In this document: positions 11,080-21,669 of the stretch, piece after piece
How positions within the stretch are numbered: position 1 is the first letter of the stretch
Layout of the letters: every line of letters begins with the position of its first letter
Notes under the pieces: model-generated
Seen by the model: the letters and a program-made list of their open reading frames with translations, nothing else
Database searches by the model: none
What the model was told of the DNA's origin: nothing
Made by a program: the position numbers and the translations under genes
Assembly (NCBI GenBank): GCA_023548195.1
Contig: JAJHZJ010000751.1
Span: 434,001 to 498,000, forward strand
DNA from: Bettongia penicillata ogilbyi
Lineage: Eukaryota; Chordata; Mammalia; Diprotodontia; Potoroidae
DNA: 64,000 nt
Reading direction: 5' to 3'

Positions 11080-13545
11080 TAGTGTTGGGGTTTGGAGGTG
11101 GCTGCAAAAGATGTAGCAAAAGTAGAAACTTTATCATTATTAGGGCAGTTAAAAGGAGTATACATAGACAGAGGGTATAGTGTGAATTGAAAATGATAGG
11201 ATGACTTCAAAAAATTAAAATTGAGCAGTAAAAATGGGGATGCTGTGGGAGAAACAAGAAAAGAGAGGTAGAGTGGGGAAATTACATCATAGAAGAGAGG
11301 TGTGAAAGAAAGAGCTTTTGCAATGGAGGAAGAGATGGAAGCGTTTGGCAATTGGAGACTTACACTCATCAGAATTGACTCAGAGAAGAACTAGTATACT
11401 CATTCAATTGGGAATAGATATCTCTCTTAACCTACAAGGAAATAGGAAGGGAAGATAATGAAACGGGAGAGTGGTGATAGAAGGGAGGGCAGACTAAGGG
11501 AGACTGTGCTCAAAAACAATACAAACTTTGGAGGAGAATTAGAATGAAAAGAAAGAAAGAGTAGGATAAACAGGGAAAAATAGAATGAAACAAATTATAC
11601 AGTATTAACAACTATGAATGGAATGGGATGAACTCACCCTTAAAATGGAAGTAGGTAGCAGAATGGCTTTAAAACATTAAAACGTATCTTGTTTACAAGA
11701 AACACACTAGAAACACAGAAACGTAGAGTAAAATATGGGACTGAAACTAAATATTTCTTGCTTCATCTGAGGTAAAAAAAAGGGTAGCAGTCATGATCTC
11801 AGAAAACTAAAAGTCAAAAAATAAACCTAGTTAAAATAGATATCCAGGAAACTCCATTTATTAAAGGATAATATAGACACATAGTACTTCTTAAGCTTCT
11901 TCAACATTTTAAAAAGCACTGAAGTGATCACGAGTAAAAAATTTTTAAGAAATCCTGCACATAGAAATGATGCAATATCAATACAAAACATATACACATC
12001 AAAAGGCATAGCATCCAAATTCACAAAGAAATTGTTAAATGAATTATAGGAAGAAATACACAGTAAAACTGTATTAATGGGGGACCTCATCTTTACTCTC
12101 TCAGAACTAGATAAAGCTAACCTTAAAGTAAACAAGAAAGAATTTAAGAAGATACACATTTTTTTAAAAAAGTAGATGTGATAGACCTCTGGGGAAAAAA
12201 TAACAGAATGGCAATATAAACAAATATTCACATTTTTTCCTCAGATAAACATGGAACCTTCACAAAAAAATGACCATTTATTAGGGTACAAAAGCATCAC
12301 AATAATAGAAAATACAAAAACAAAACCCTAGAACTATTAAATTATCTTTTTTTTCAGATTACAAAGAAAATTGAATTCCAAAAAGGATCATGGAAATATG
12401 GATTAAAAATTAATTGAAAGCTAAATAATCTAATCTTAAAGAATGAGTGGATCAAAGAACAAATAATAGGAACAAACAAAATAAAGTCATTAAAAGGAAT
12501 GAAAATAATGAGACACTGAAGCAAAATGTATGAGATGCAACCAAAAAAGTCATTAGGGGAAAATTTCTATCTCCAAATAGATCAATAAAATAAGAAAGAA
12601 CAGGTCAATGAATTGAACATGAAAAACAAACAAAAAAAGTGAAATAAAACAATTTTTTTAAAAAAAATTCCAATTAAACACCCAATTTTAAATTCTGAAA
12701 ATAGAAGGAGAGAATAATAAAATTTAAAGTAAGAATGCCATTGAACTAATAAATAAAAAAGAAGAGCTGATTCTGTGGGGAGAAAAGCAATAAAATAGAA
12801 AAAAAACATTGTTCAATTTAATTGAAAAATGAAAGAGAAAGCCAAATTATGGTATAAAAAATGAAAAGGGTGAATTCCTCACTAATAAAGATGAAATTAA
12901 AATAATCATTAGGAGATAGTTTATTCAATTATATGCCAATAAATCTAAATGAAATGAATTACTATTTAAAAATATAAATTACCCAAACAGAAGAGAAAAT
13001 AAAACATATAAACCTGTTTTAGAAAAAGAAACTGAATAATCCATCAATGAACTCCCAAGAAAAAGTTTTCAGGATTCAATGATTCACAAGAGAATTCTAT
13101 CAACCATGTAAAGAATGACTATTTCTGTTCCTAAACTATTGTATGAAAAATAGGCAAAAAAGGAATACTATGAAATTCCTTTTATGACATGGATACAGTA
13201 CTGATACCTAAACCAGGAAGAGTAAAAACAGAGAACTAATACTCAAGACTTAATCGCTAAAGAATTTCAATGTTAAATCATTCAAAAATTACTAACGAGG
13301 ATGTTATAGCAGCATAACACAAAGATCATAAAACTATGAGCAGATGGTATTTATACCAGGAAAGCAGAACTGTTTTAGAATTAGGAAAACTACCAGCATA
13401 ACTGACCATATCAAAAACAAAAAAAAACAAAAATCATGTTTTTTTTCAATAGACACAGAACAATATTTTTAACAAATACAGCATTAATTCATATTAAAAT
13501 ACAAGAAGTCATAAAAATAAATATAGCTTTTCTTAAAATAAAGGA
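11080..13545 (+). mobile_element. L1 inter-ORF spacer and ORF2, first part, decayed
   Basis: The purine-rich spacer (11080-11640) matches 31020-31480 in order of words. ORF2 endonuclease sequence follows around 11690-11740 ('tgtttacaagaaacacac', corresponding to the QETHL region), then endonuclease and linker remnants. RT remnants include 'ggattcaatgattcacaagag' near 13071 and 'gatacctaaaccaggaagag' near 13204. Many frameshifts and stops; the A-rich strand typical of L1 sense sequence is evident. It is interrupted at about 13545 by an antisense RTE-X fragment and resumes near 13966. Confidence 0.8.
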
Positions 13546-13965
13546 AGTCGGTTGGTTGCTTTTCTTCATTATTAAAGAGGACCAAAATTACACGACTATG
13601 CTGGGGTCAAGGTGCAGTGTACTCAACTGTGGTTAATTGGGCCAATATGAGCTTGGAAGGTTCTACCACAGGCTGGGCACAAATATCCCATGTGAGCATC
13701 TACAGTGGAGATGTCTCTGAATTTCCACATTTCACATTTCTTTTGATCTACCAGAATTATGCTTTACTCATAGAGTATAGTCTATTCCTTAATGCAGGTA
13801 TAACACGCAGGATGTTCTTTTGCCAAAGTCTACCAGTATCTCAACAATCAATTCCTAAGTTCTTCAGAAAAATCTTGAGAGTGTCTTTGTATTGCTTCTT
13901 CTCACCTCTATATGAGTGTTTGCCTTGTATGAATTCCCTATCTAAAACAATGAGTGAACATTAAT
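13545..13965 (-). mobile_element. RTE-X-like LINE 3' fragment inserted in L1
   Basis: The minus strand encodes a diverged C-terminus with a CPACGRTFQAHIGPINH zinc-knuckle-like motif (about 13633-13685), then a 3' end with 'ttggtcctctttaataatgaag', matching the 3' end of the element at 5741. It is 5'-truncated at about 13965. L1 RT sequence stops at its left edge and resumes at its right edge, so it inserted into the L1. Plus-strand frames across it are antisense shadows. Confidence 0.8.
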
Positions 13966-15066
13966 TGTAACTGAAACAAGCTAGAGGCCTTCCCAGTAAG
14001 ACTGGAGGTGAAGGAAGGTTGCCCATTATCACCACTATTTTTTAATATCATCCTAGAAAGAATAGCTAGAGCAACAAGAGAAGGAAAAGAAATGAAAGAA
14101 TTAAAACAGTCAATGAGGAAGCAAAACTATCATTCTTTGTAGATAATATGATGGTGGGCACAGAAAATCAACTCAAAACTAGCTAAAATAATTAACAACT
14201 TCAAGAAACTTACAGATAGACAAGTCATCAACAATTTTATATATTACCAATAAAGTCAAGAAGCAAAAGATAGAGGGAAAATTTCATTTAAAATAGATTC
14301 AGGGAATATAAAATACCTGTCAAAAAAAAAAAAGCCAACCAGGAACTGTGTGAACATAGTTACTAAACACTTTTCAAACAAATAAAGTCAGAGATGAGCA
14401 ATTGGAGAAATATTTAAAATGCCCATGGGTAAACTGAACCAATACAATAAAAATGACAATCTCATCTAAATTAATTTACTTATTCAAAACCATACTAATA
14501 AAATTACCAAAAAAGTATTTCATAAACCAGAAAAAAATTTCAAAAATATATGGAGTAACAAACATGCAAGAACATGAAGGGAATCATTTTTTTTTAATGT
14601 GAAGGAAGGTGGCCCTGCAGCACCAGATTTCAAGTTGTACTATAAAGCAGTATTCATTAAAACAGTCTAGTACTGGCCAAGAAATAATGATGGATCACAA
14701 AAATAGATTAGACATCCAATACAGGGTTACAAATGACCATGTTATTTAGTATTTAATTTGACAAAAAGCATTGGGGAATTAGAAAGCATTTTGATTGAAA
14801 GTTGTATACACCAACATGTCACATTGTATAGCAAGATCAGATAAAAATGGGCATATCATTTAGACATAAAGGATGATATCACAAGCAAATTAGGGGATCA
14901 TGTCATAAACTAGTGTAAGACCAAATCAGAGAGAGAGAGAGAGAATTATGAGAAATAAAATGAATAATTCTATGAGATATAAAATGAAGAATTTTGATTG
15001 TATTAAATTTTTTTTGTACAAACAAAAGCAATGCAGCCAAGATTAAAAGGAAAGTAAAACGTAAAA
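13966..15066 (+). pseudogene. L1 ORF2 RT to C-terminal region, dead
   Basis: Continuation of the L1 interrupted at 13545. It resumes with 'aggccttcccagtaagactgg' type sequence, followed by the stretch before the catalytic box. The L1 FADD box at 14136-14147 reads FVDN, so a catalytic aspartate is lost. The thumb and C-terminal parts follow, with 'agcaccagatttcaagttg' near 14620 and 'tatggagtaacaaac' near 14550. The sequence is broken by stops and indels. No 3' UTR is present; it is cut at about 15066 by antisense HAL1 sequence. Confidence 0.8.
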
Positions 15067-15660
15067 AGAGTATGCTTTATGTTTTCTCTCATCTCCTCCT
15101 TTTTTCCCTCTACTGAAAAGTCTATTATTTTCCTCTTTTATGAGAGATAATTTGCCCCATTCCATTTCTCCCTTTCTCCTCCCAATATATTTCTCTCTCA
15201 TCCCTTAATTTCATATTTTTAGACATGATCCCATCCTATTCAATTCAACCTGTGCTCTCTGTCTCTGTGTGTGTGTGTGCGTGTAATGTGTAATCCTTTT
15301 CAGCTCTGTTCTTTTCATCAAGAATGCTTGAATGTCCTCTATTTCATTGAAAGACCATATTTTATTCCTGAAATATTATATTCAGTTTTGCTGGGCAGGT
15401 GATTCTTGGTTTTAGTCCTAGTTCCTTTGACTTATGGAATATCATATTCCACGTCCTTTGATCCCTTAATGTGGAAGCTTCTAGATCTTGTGTTATCCTC
15501 ATTGTATTTTAACAATACTCAAATTGTTTCTTTCTAGCTGATTGCAATATTTTCTCCATGACCTGGGAACTCTGGAATTTGGCTACAATGTTCCTAGTAC
15601 TTTGTTTTTGGATCTCTTTCAGGAGGTGATTGGTGGATTCTTTCAATATTTATTTTTCTC
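15067..15660 (-). mobile_element. HAL1/L1 fragment: ORF1 C-terminus plus spacer, antisense
   Basis: Reverse complement aligns in order with 19440-20215 of the HAL1 at 17891-20822: the ORF1 C-terminal RNA-binding region, then spacer with a GT/GC microsatellite at 15259-15285, exactly where the HAL1 copies carry CA or CA-GA repeats. Truncated on both sides. Confidence 0.75.
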
Positions 15661-16012
15661 CTTTACAATATAATTCAACATCTGGCATGGCTAGACCACG
15701 TTCTCTAGCATGTCTTCTCATTAGTTCTGGATGTTCTTGGTATTCTGGACCTTTTTTCCTTCCAGATGAATTTTGATATTATTTTGTCTAGCTCTATAAA
15801 ATATTTTTGGTAGTTTGATTGGTAGGCCACTGAACAAGCAAATTAATTTAGGTATAATTGTCATTATTATTATATTACCTCAGCCTACCCATGAGCAACT
15901 GAACTTTTTCCAATTATTTAGATCTGACTTTATTTGTGTGAAAAGTGTTATAGTTTTTTTCATATAGTTTTAACAGCCTTTAAGAAAATGGTAATGCCTT
16001 ATCTCTTCCTTG
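15660..16012 (-). mobile_element. L1 ORF2 RT/thumb fragment, antisense
   Basis: Plus-strand words such as 'cctacccatgagcaactgaac' and 'tttggtagtttgattggtag' are the reverse of the L1 ORF2 segment downstream of the catalytic box. The same ORF2 segment occurs in sense at about 14300-14570. On the minus strand it precedes an ORF1 fragment, the wrong order for one L1, so the junction is rearranged. Confidence 0.7.
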
Positions 16013-16970
16013 CTTTTCTTTAAAAGGAGATGTACATTTAATGTATTTGCATTCTGTGGTATGATCAAGGCTCTTGACTACTATTAGAAAAAACAACCAT
16101 TTTGACTAATGATCTCCATGCTTGCTTGTTTTCAAAACTTTGTGGGTCATAACAATATATTTTAAGCATTTTTATGAGTTTTCTTTTCCATAAATGAAAT
16201 ATCACAGTTTAATAATTGAATTTTACCCCCTAGGGGAAAATAGCTGCCTAGCCCTGACTAGATTTAGTCTTTGGCTCATGAACGAGTATATGTATTTGAC
16301 TGTTGATGGATTTTCCATTTTGGCAGTGAAATCTCATTAGTAAAGTTTGCAGTTCTTCAAGGATACAGTTCTTCAAGGGAGTTATTCTTTTAATTGAACA
16401 ATAGTACTTCAGGACACCTTGGTTTTTATTTCTTTGGCATTTCAATTATTTTCTGTGAGCTCAAAATTATGCATTATCTGGTCATAAGAAAACAAAATGA
16501 TAGAAAGGCAGAAAAAAGGAAGTTGTGTTTTGTAGCTGTTGAAATATTATATTAACAATAAGAGAATCCAATAAAATTTATTTATCTTCTTTCCCTGGAA
16601 AAGGCAATATTTTCAATGAGTTAGGCATGGATCTTGAATGCCGCATTTATCTCCTTGTATATCTTTTACCTTTGCAGACCTTAAAATGCCCTATATAATT
16701 ATCATCACCACCATCATCATCATCATCATCATCATCATCTAAACAATGAGTACTAAAATTTTATTTCATTCCTTAAGTTGTAACAGATGTTGCTCTGAAG
16801 ATTTTTTATAAGTCCTATTCTTTTTTTAAAAGCAAATATAATATGTATCCTAGCATTTTTCCTAGTAGTCACTACTTAGAGTGTTTCTTTGTCATGATTA
16901 TATAATGTGCACTTTCCATTTTCAAATAAAGTAATTTGTAAATGAGAAGGATAAAAGCATTAATTAGTCA
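16013..16970. other. No gene recognised; contains a (CAT)n run
   Basis: AT-rich sequence without a credible coding frame. A perfect CAT/ATC trinucleotide run occupies about 16703-16740. The 65-codon minus-strand frame at 16248-16445 has no recognisable features. Confidence 0.45.
16703..16740. repeat. (ATC)n microsatellite
   Basis: About ten perfect CAT units after a short CAC/CAT lead-in. Confidence 0.95.
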
Positions 16971-16974
16971 AAAA

Positions 16975-17110
16975 CATTAAGTGTTTAATATCTTTCAGGC
17001 ACTATTCTAGTAATTGGTTTTATAGGCAAAGGAACAAAGACCTATGCCCTCAAGGAACTCACATTATAATGGGGGAGAAGGCATGTAAATATCTAGGGAT
17101 GTACAAAATA
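16975..17110 (+). repeat. L2-like 3' end relic
   Basis: Contains 'ttcaggcactattctag', 'gccctcaaggaactcaca' and 'aatgggggagaaggcatgtaaa', the sense pattern of the L2-type 3' region common in mammals. Confidence 0.65.
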
Positions 17111-17224
17111 TGAACAGTGCAAATGGAAGATACTCAGAAGACAAGAGACAACTAGATTAAAAAGTGTCCTACTGTACATACAATTTAAGTTGAGTCTTTC
17201 TTGAAGGAAACCAAGTGAGAATTA

Positions 17225-17370
17225 TTGACTGAATGAATGAAAATATTTTATGAAGAACTTACCATGTGCTACACATTGCAATACACTTACATTAGAAATA
17301 ATAAAAAAAGTTAAATAGCCACTTCTCTCAAGGAACTGACATTTATGCAGGGGGACACAACATCTTCAAG
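17225..17370 (+). repeat. L2-like 3' end relic, second copy
   Basis: Contains 'ttaccatgtgctacacattg', 'ctctcaaggaactgacatt' and 'gggggacacaacatcttc'. Same family and orientation as the preceding copy, from which it is separated by about 115 bp. Confidence 0.65.
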
Positions 17371-17874
17371 ATGATAAACTTTTAGATTTCTTGGACAGGT
17401 GGATTGAAAAGTTTAGGGTTCATGTGTTGTGTAGATAGGGCATATGGAAATTTCTTCAGTGGAAAGATGAGGCTGAAAGGTGCATGACCACAACAGAAGA
17501 TAAAATCAGTTTTGATCCTTTGACTTCATAGTGAAAAGAAAATAAGCCCTAAGAACCACAGAAGCAAGACAACCATCTTCCTAAATGGAAATTTGTCATG
17601 TTCCTACTTTAACCAAATTTTCACTTAAATTTTGTGACAGTATGACCTCTTCTATAATGTATTAAACTACAACATCCAATTTGACTGAAATCCAAGAATA
17701 CCGGTTGTATTAATAATCTTTATCCAAGTAATTTGACCAATCCTATTGAGAGATTTTTGCTTTGTCAGTTTCTTAAAACTGTTCTTAAGTTAATGAGAAA
17801 AAGTGTGCTTTGTCCAGTGACTGAAAATAAATTGAACTACTTCCTTATTTTATTGAAAGGGAATCTATAATCAT

Positions 17875-17890
17875 AAAAACATAGAGTTAT
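17875..17890. repeat. 5' target-site duplication of the HAL1
   Basis: Sequence 'aaaaacatagagttat' directly precedes the element; 'aaaaaagtagagttat' follows it at 20823-20838 with two mismatches. The A-rich start fits L1-type target priming. Confidence 0.75.
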
Positions 17891-17898
17891 GGCAGAGC

Positions 17899-17907
17899 CA
17901 AGATGGC
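17899..17907 (+). promoter_or_regulatory. YY1-like site at the HAL1 5' end
   Basis: The nonamer caagatggc lies 9 bases inside the element. YY1 binding to the same word near the 5' end of human L1 is established and helps set the transcription start. The copy at 46501-46509 keeps it exactly; the minus-strand copy at 51048-51056 has caagacggc. Function here is inferred. Confidence 0.5.
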
Positions 17908-18895
17908 AGAATATAAAAATTCACATATACTATGCTCTTTCCCCACAGCTCACAAAATACCTGTAAAGAAAGACTCTTGACAAATTCTAGAGCAGCAGAA
18001 GCCACAAAACAACAGAGTGGAGGAGATTTCTAGCCCAGGGTGACTTGGAAGGCCAAAAGGAAATGTCTGTCTCACAGAAAACGGAGTAGAGCCTAGTCCA
18101 GCCTTGGCCTTGCAGAGCGGCTCTGGGAGGAGGACACAAGCAGACCTCAAGGGCAGAATCCCCAGTCAAAGTAGTAGCAGTTCTCAGATCCCTCAACTCA
18201 CAGACACCAAAGGTCAGTGACAGGGTTTTTTCAGCTGGCAAAGAAGGGAGAAGGGCCTTCCAATAGCTCCAGCCTCAGGCTGTGGCCCCAGCAGCTGCAT
18301 CTGGAAGGCATCAGCAGCTTCCACAGCAGCCCCTACAGCAGCTTGCATCCATTATTGGATCGTAAAACTCCTAGGGGCACTGAGTAGCTGACTTTTACCT
18401 CAGCCCTCTGTAGAGGCTCTGTCCTCAACTAAAACTCCTGGAGGATTTGAGCAGCTGGTCTTTATCTCATACTGATTGGTGGCCCTGCCCCTGCAGCTTA
18501 TCTGGATCTCAGCCCCCAGTGCTGTATCCCTGGAACAGGAGGTAAGGTAGTTGTAAAGAGGAAACTCTATTACTTAGATTCTGGGCACAAAAATCTCTCT
18601 CTGCTCTCAGACCAGTGTACATGCTTGATTGTATCACCTTGGAGAAATTGAGATCTTACAGACTGCCAGAGTATACCCTACTCTTGACAAAGGACCCAAA
18701 AGTCAAATAACTGGTTGGGAAAATGGCCAAAAAAGGGGAGAAAATAAGACTATAGAAGGTTCCTTTCTTGGTGAATAAGTATCTTCTCCCATCCTTTCAG
18801 ATGAGGAAGAACAATGCTTACCATCAGGGAAAGACATAAAAGCCAAGGCTTCTATAAACCAAACATAAAAAATAAATATTCAGTGGTTTGAGGCT

Positions 18896-19839
18896 ATGGA
18901 AGAGCTCAAAAAGGATTTTGAAAATCAAGTAAGAATTGTGGAGGAAAAATTAGGAAGAGAAATGAGAAAGATGCAAGAAAATCATGAAAAGTAGGTCAAC
19001 ACCTTGCTAAAGGAGACCCCAAAAAATGCTGACAAAAGTAATACCTTAAAAAATAGGCTAACTCAATTGGCAAAAGAGGTTCAAAAAGCCAATGAGGAGA
19101 AGAATGCTTTCAAAAGCAGAATTAGCCAAATGGAAAAAGAGGTTCAAAAGCTCACTGAAGATAATAGTTCTCTCAAAATTAGAATGGAACAGATGAAGGC
19201 TAATGACTTTCTGAGAAACCAAGAAATCACAAAACAAAACCAAAAGAATGAAAAAAAATGGAAGATAATGTGAAATGTCTCATTGGAAAAACAACTGTCC
19301 TGGAAAATAGATCCAGGAGAGACAATTTAAAAATTATCAGACTACCTGAAAGCTATGGTCAAAAAAAAAAAAGAGCCTAGACATCATCTTTCATGAAATT
19401 ATCAAGGAAAACTCTCCTGCTAGTCTAGAACCAAGGGGCAAAATAAATATTGAAAGAATCCACCAATCACCTCCTCAAAGAGATCAAAAAAAAGAAATTC
19501 TTAGGAACATTGTAACCAAATTCCAGAGTTCCCAGGTAAAGGAGAAAATATTGCAAGCAACTAGAAAGAAACAATTTGAGTATTGTGGAAATACAATGAG
19601 GATAACACAATATCTAGCAGCTTCTACATTAAGGGATCGAAGGGCATGGAATAGGATATTCCAGAAGTCAAAGGAACTAGGATTAAAAGCAAGAGTCACC
19701 TACCCAGCAAAACTGAGTATAATACTTCAGTGGAAAAATGGTCTTCCAATGAAATAGAGGATTTTCAAGCATTTTTGATGAAAAGAACAAGCTAAAAAGA
19801 AAATTTGAATTTCAAACACAAGAATCAAGAGAATCATGA
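18896..19839 (+). pseudogene. HAL1 ORF1 (L1 ORF1p-like RNA-binding protein), broken
   Basis: The protein is the L1 ORF1p type: a trimeric coiled coil followed by an RNA-binding middle and C-terminal domain. It begins MEELKKDFENQV at 18896. A TAG at 18992 interrupts it where related copies have a tryptophan codon; the frame resumes in phase at 19004. The heptad-rich coiled coil runs to the KNEKKW region, where an A-run frameshift near 19250 ends the frame at 19273. The C-terminal domain is readable in another frame at 19551-19757 (RITQYLAASTLRDRRAWNRI). At least one nonsense and one frameshift lesion; not functional. Confidence 0.85.
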
Positions 19840-19965
19840 AAAGGTAAACAGGAAAGAGAAATCATAAGGGATTTACTAAAGTTGAACTGTTTACATTCCT
19901 ACATGGAAAGACAATATTTGTAACTCTTGAAACTTCTTTTCAGTGTCTGTGTAGTTGGTGGAATT

Positions 19966-19976
<11 letters not shown>

Positions 19977-20002
<26 letters not shown>
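19977..20002. repeat. (CA)n inside the HAL1 spacer
   Basis: Thirteen CA units followed by 'gagacagagatcacaggg'. The matching position in the copy at 46489-49140 carries (CA)(GA)n, and the antisense copy at 15067 carries (GT)n. Confidence 0.95.
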
Positions 20003-20005
<3 letters not shown>

Positions 20006-20839
20006 ACAGAGATCACAGGGTGAGATGAATAGGATGTGATCATATCTAAAAAAATGAAATTAAAGGATGAGAGAGGAATATATTGGGAGGAGAAAGGGAG
20101 AAATGGAATGGGGCAAATTATCTCATAAAAGAGGCAAGTAAAAGGCTTTGCAGTGGAGGGAAAAAGGGGGGAGGTGAGAGAAAACATGAAGCATACTCTC
20201 ATCACATTCTACTTAAGGAAGGAATAAATTGCACAGTCATTTTGGTATAAAAGCCTAACTTACAATACAGAAAAGTAGGGGAGAAGGGGATAAATGGAGT
20301 GGAGGGGTGATGATGGAAGGAGGGTAATGGGAGGAGGGAGCTATTAGAAGTCAACACTCTTGGGTGGGGCACAAGGTCAAAACAGAGAGTAGAAGAAATG
20401 AGGGGCAGGATAGGATGGAGGGAAAACAGTTAGTCTTACACAACATGGCTATTATGGAAGTCATTTGCAAAACTACACAGATATTGAATTGCTTGCCTTC
20501 CCAAAGGGGATGGGTGGGCAGGTAGGAAGGAAGAGAAGTTAGAACTCGAATTGTTAGGAACAACTGTTGAATATTGCTCTTGCATACAACTAGGAAATGA
20601 GAAATACAGGTAATGGGGTATAAAAAGTTATCTTGCCCTACAGAACAAAAGAGAAGATAGGGATAAGGTAAGGGAAGGATGTCAGAAGGGAGGGCAGATT
20701 GGTGGTAGGGGTAATTAGAATGCTCAACATTATGGGGTAGGGGGAGAGGAGAAATGGGGAGAAAATTTGGAACTCATAATTTTGTGGAAATGAATGTTGA
20801 AAACTTAAATAAGTTAATTAATAAAAAAGTAGAGTTATT

Positions 20840-21400
20840 ACCACATTTATGACTTCACAGTTGCAATCTGTCACGCCATAATTTCAATAGGTTTGACTTC
20901 TTAGAAGCAATCTCATTTCTTTCTGTCACTTTTGGTGATATATTTCATCCCAAATGCTAAAATATCAATTGTTTCTCTGAAAGATTATAAAATTTAATCT
21001 GATTCAATACTATCTCTAAGTATCACACTTCACTCTAGTGATAAATTATTTGTTTATTTTCTCCCTTCATTGAATATGATTTTTCCTTCCTGGTCATCAC
21101 ATAATAGCTGTGATCTTTGAAAGTAGCATTGGTATAAGAAGAATGTAGTTTCAGACATCAAGAAAAAAGGGTGATTAATCAACTAAGATCAAGAGGGAGC
21201 TTAAAGATAAAGACTGTTTCCCATTAGGAATCAAAACTACCACCAATAATAATACATTAGAAAGAATTGAGAATGAAAGACTGTTCTCTCCAGATGAAAC
21301 CAGCAATTGAAACCTGAAACCACTCTTGACTGATAGGAACCTGAAAGTCTAAAATACTTTTTTTTTTTAATATGGTACATAGAGATATCATTATTCAACA
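20840..21400. other. No gene recognised
   Basis: AT-rich flank of the HAL1 with no repeat family or coding frame that I can identify. The 141-codon minus-strand frame at 21237-21662 continues into repeat sequence and has no domain. Confidence 0.45.
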
Positions 21401-21404
21401 CAAT

Positions 21405-21510
21405 CACCAATGAATCATTGAGCAAAATTCTATTAAGTGCTTGCTGTGTGCCAAGCATTGTGCTGAACAATGGGAACTCAAATACAAGCAAAAAGAAGTC
21501 CCTGCCATTA
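21405..21510 (+). repeat. L2-like 3' end relic
   Basis: Contains 'ttaagtgcttgctgtgtgcc', 'aagcattgtgctgaacaatg' and 'gtccctgccattatggag'. Sense L2-type pattern. Confidence 0.7.
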
Positions 21511-21519
21511 TGGAGATTA

Positions 21520-21665
21520 CTTTCTTTTCTTTTCAATAATAGTTTATTTTCCTCTAAGTGTATGTAAAGACAATTTTCACATTCCTTTTTTTTAAGTTTT
21601 GAGTTCCAAATTTTATTCTTTTCTCCCTTCTCTCCCCTCTGTCTGATATATATAGTAAGCAATCT
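21520..21665 (-). repeat. L1-type 3' end fragment, antisense
   Basis: Contains 'attttcacattcctt', 'aagttttgagttccaaattt' and a C/T-rich stretch, the reverse of an L1-type 3' terminus. Short and diverged. Confidence 0.55.
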
Positions 21666-21669
21666 GATA

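Larger units (their letters stand above)
17891..20822 (+). mobile_element. Near full-length HAL1 (half-L1) with target-site duplications
   Basis: A 2.9 kb element lacking ORF2. It starts with the L1-type 5' sequence 'ggcagagccaagatggcag', followed by a ~1 kb 5' UTR, ORF1 (18896-19839), a spacer with a CA microsatellite (19977-20002), and a purine-rich 3' UTR with two tandem terminus-like segments. It ends in an A-rich tail at about 20822. Loss of ORF2 defines the HAL1 type, which must borrow reverse transcriptase. Bounded by 16 bp imperfect duplications, so it inserted as a unit. Its ORF1 is broken. The alternative, an L1 that lost ORF2 after insertion, is less likely because 46489-49140 has the same layout. 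Confidence 0.85.

Noticed and set aside
11827..12231. 134-codon minus-strand frame
   Set aside because: It is antisense to decayed L1 ORF2; A-rich L1 sense strands give T-rich, Phe/Leu/Ser-rich antisense frames.
13617..13964. 115-codon plus-strand frame
   Set aside because: It is antisense to the RTE-X-like 3' fragment, whose zinc-knuckle motif reads on the minus strand.
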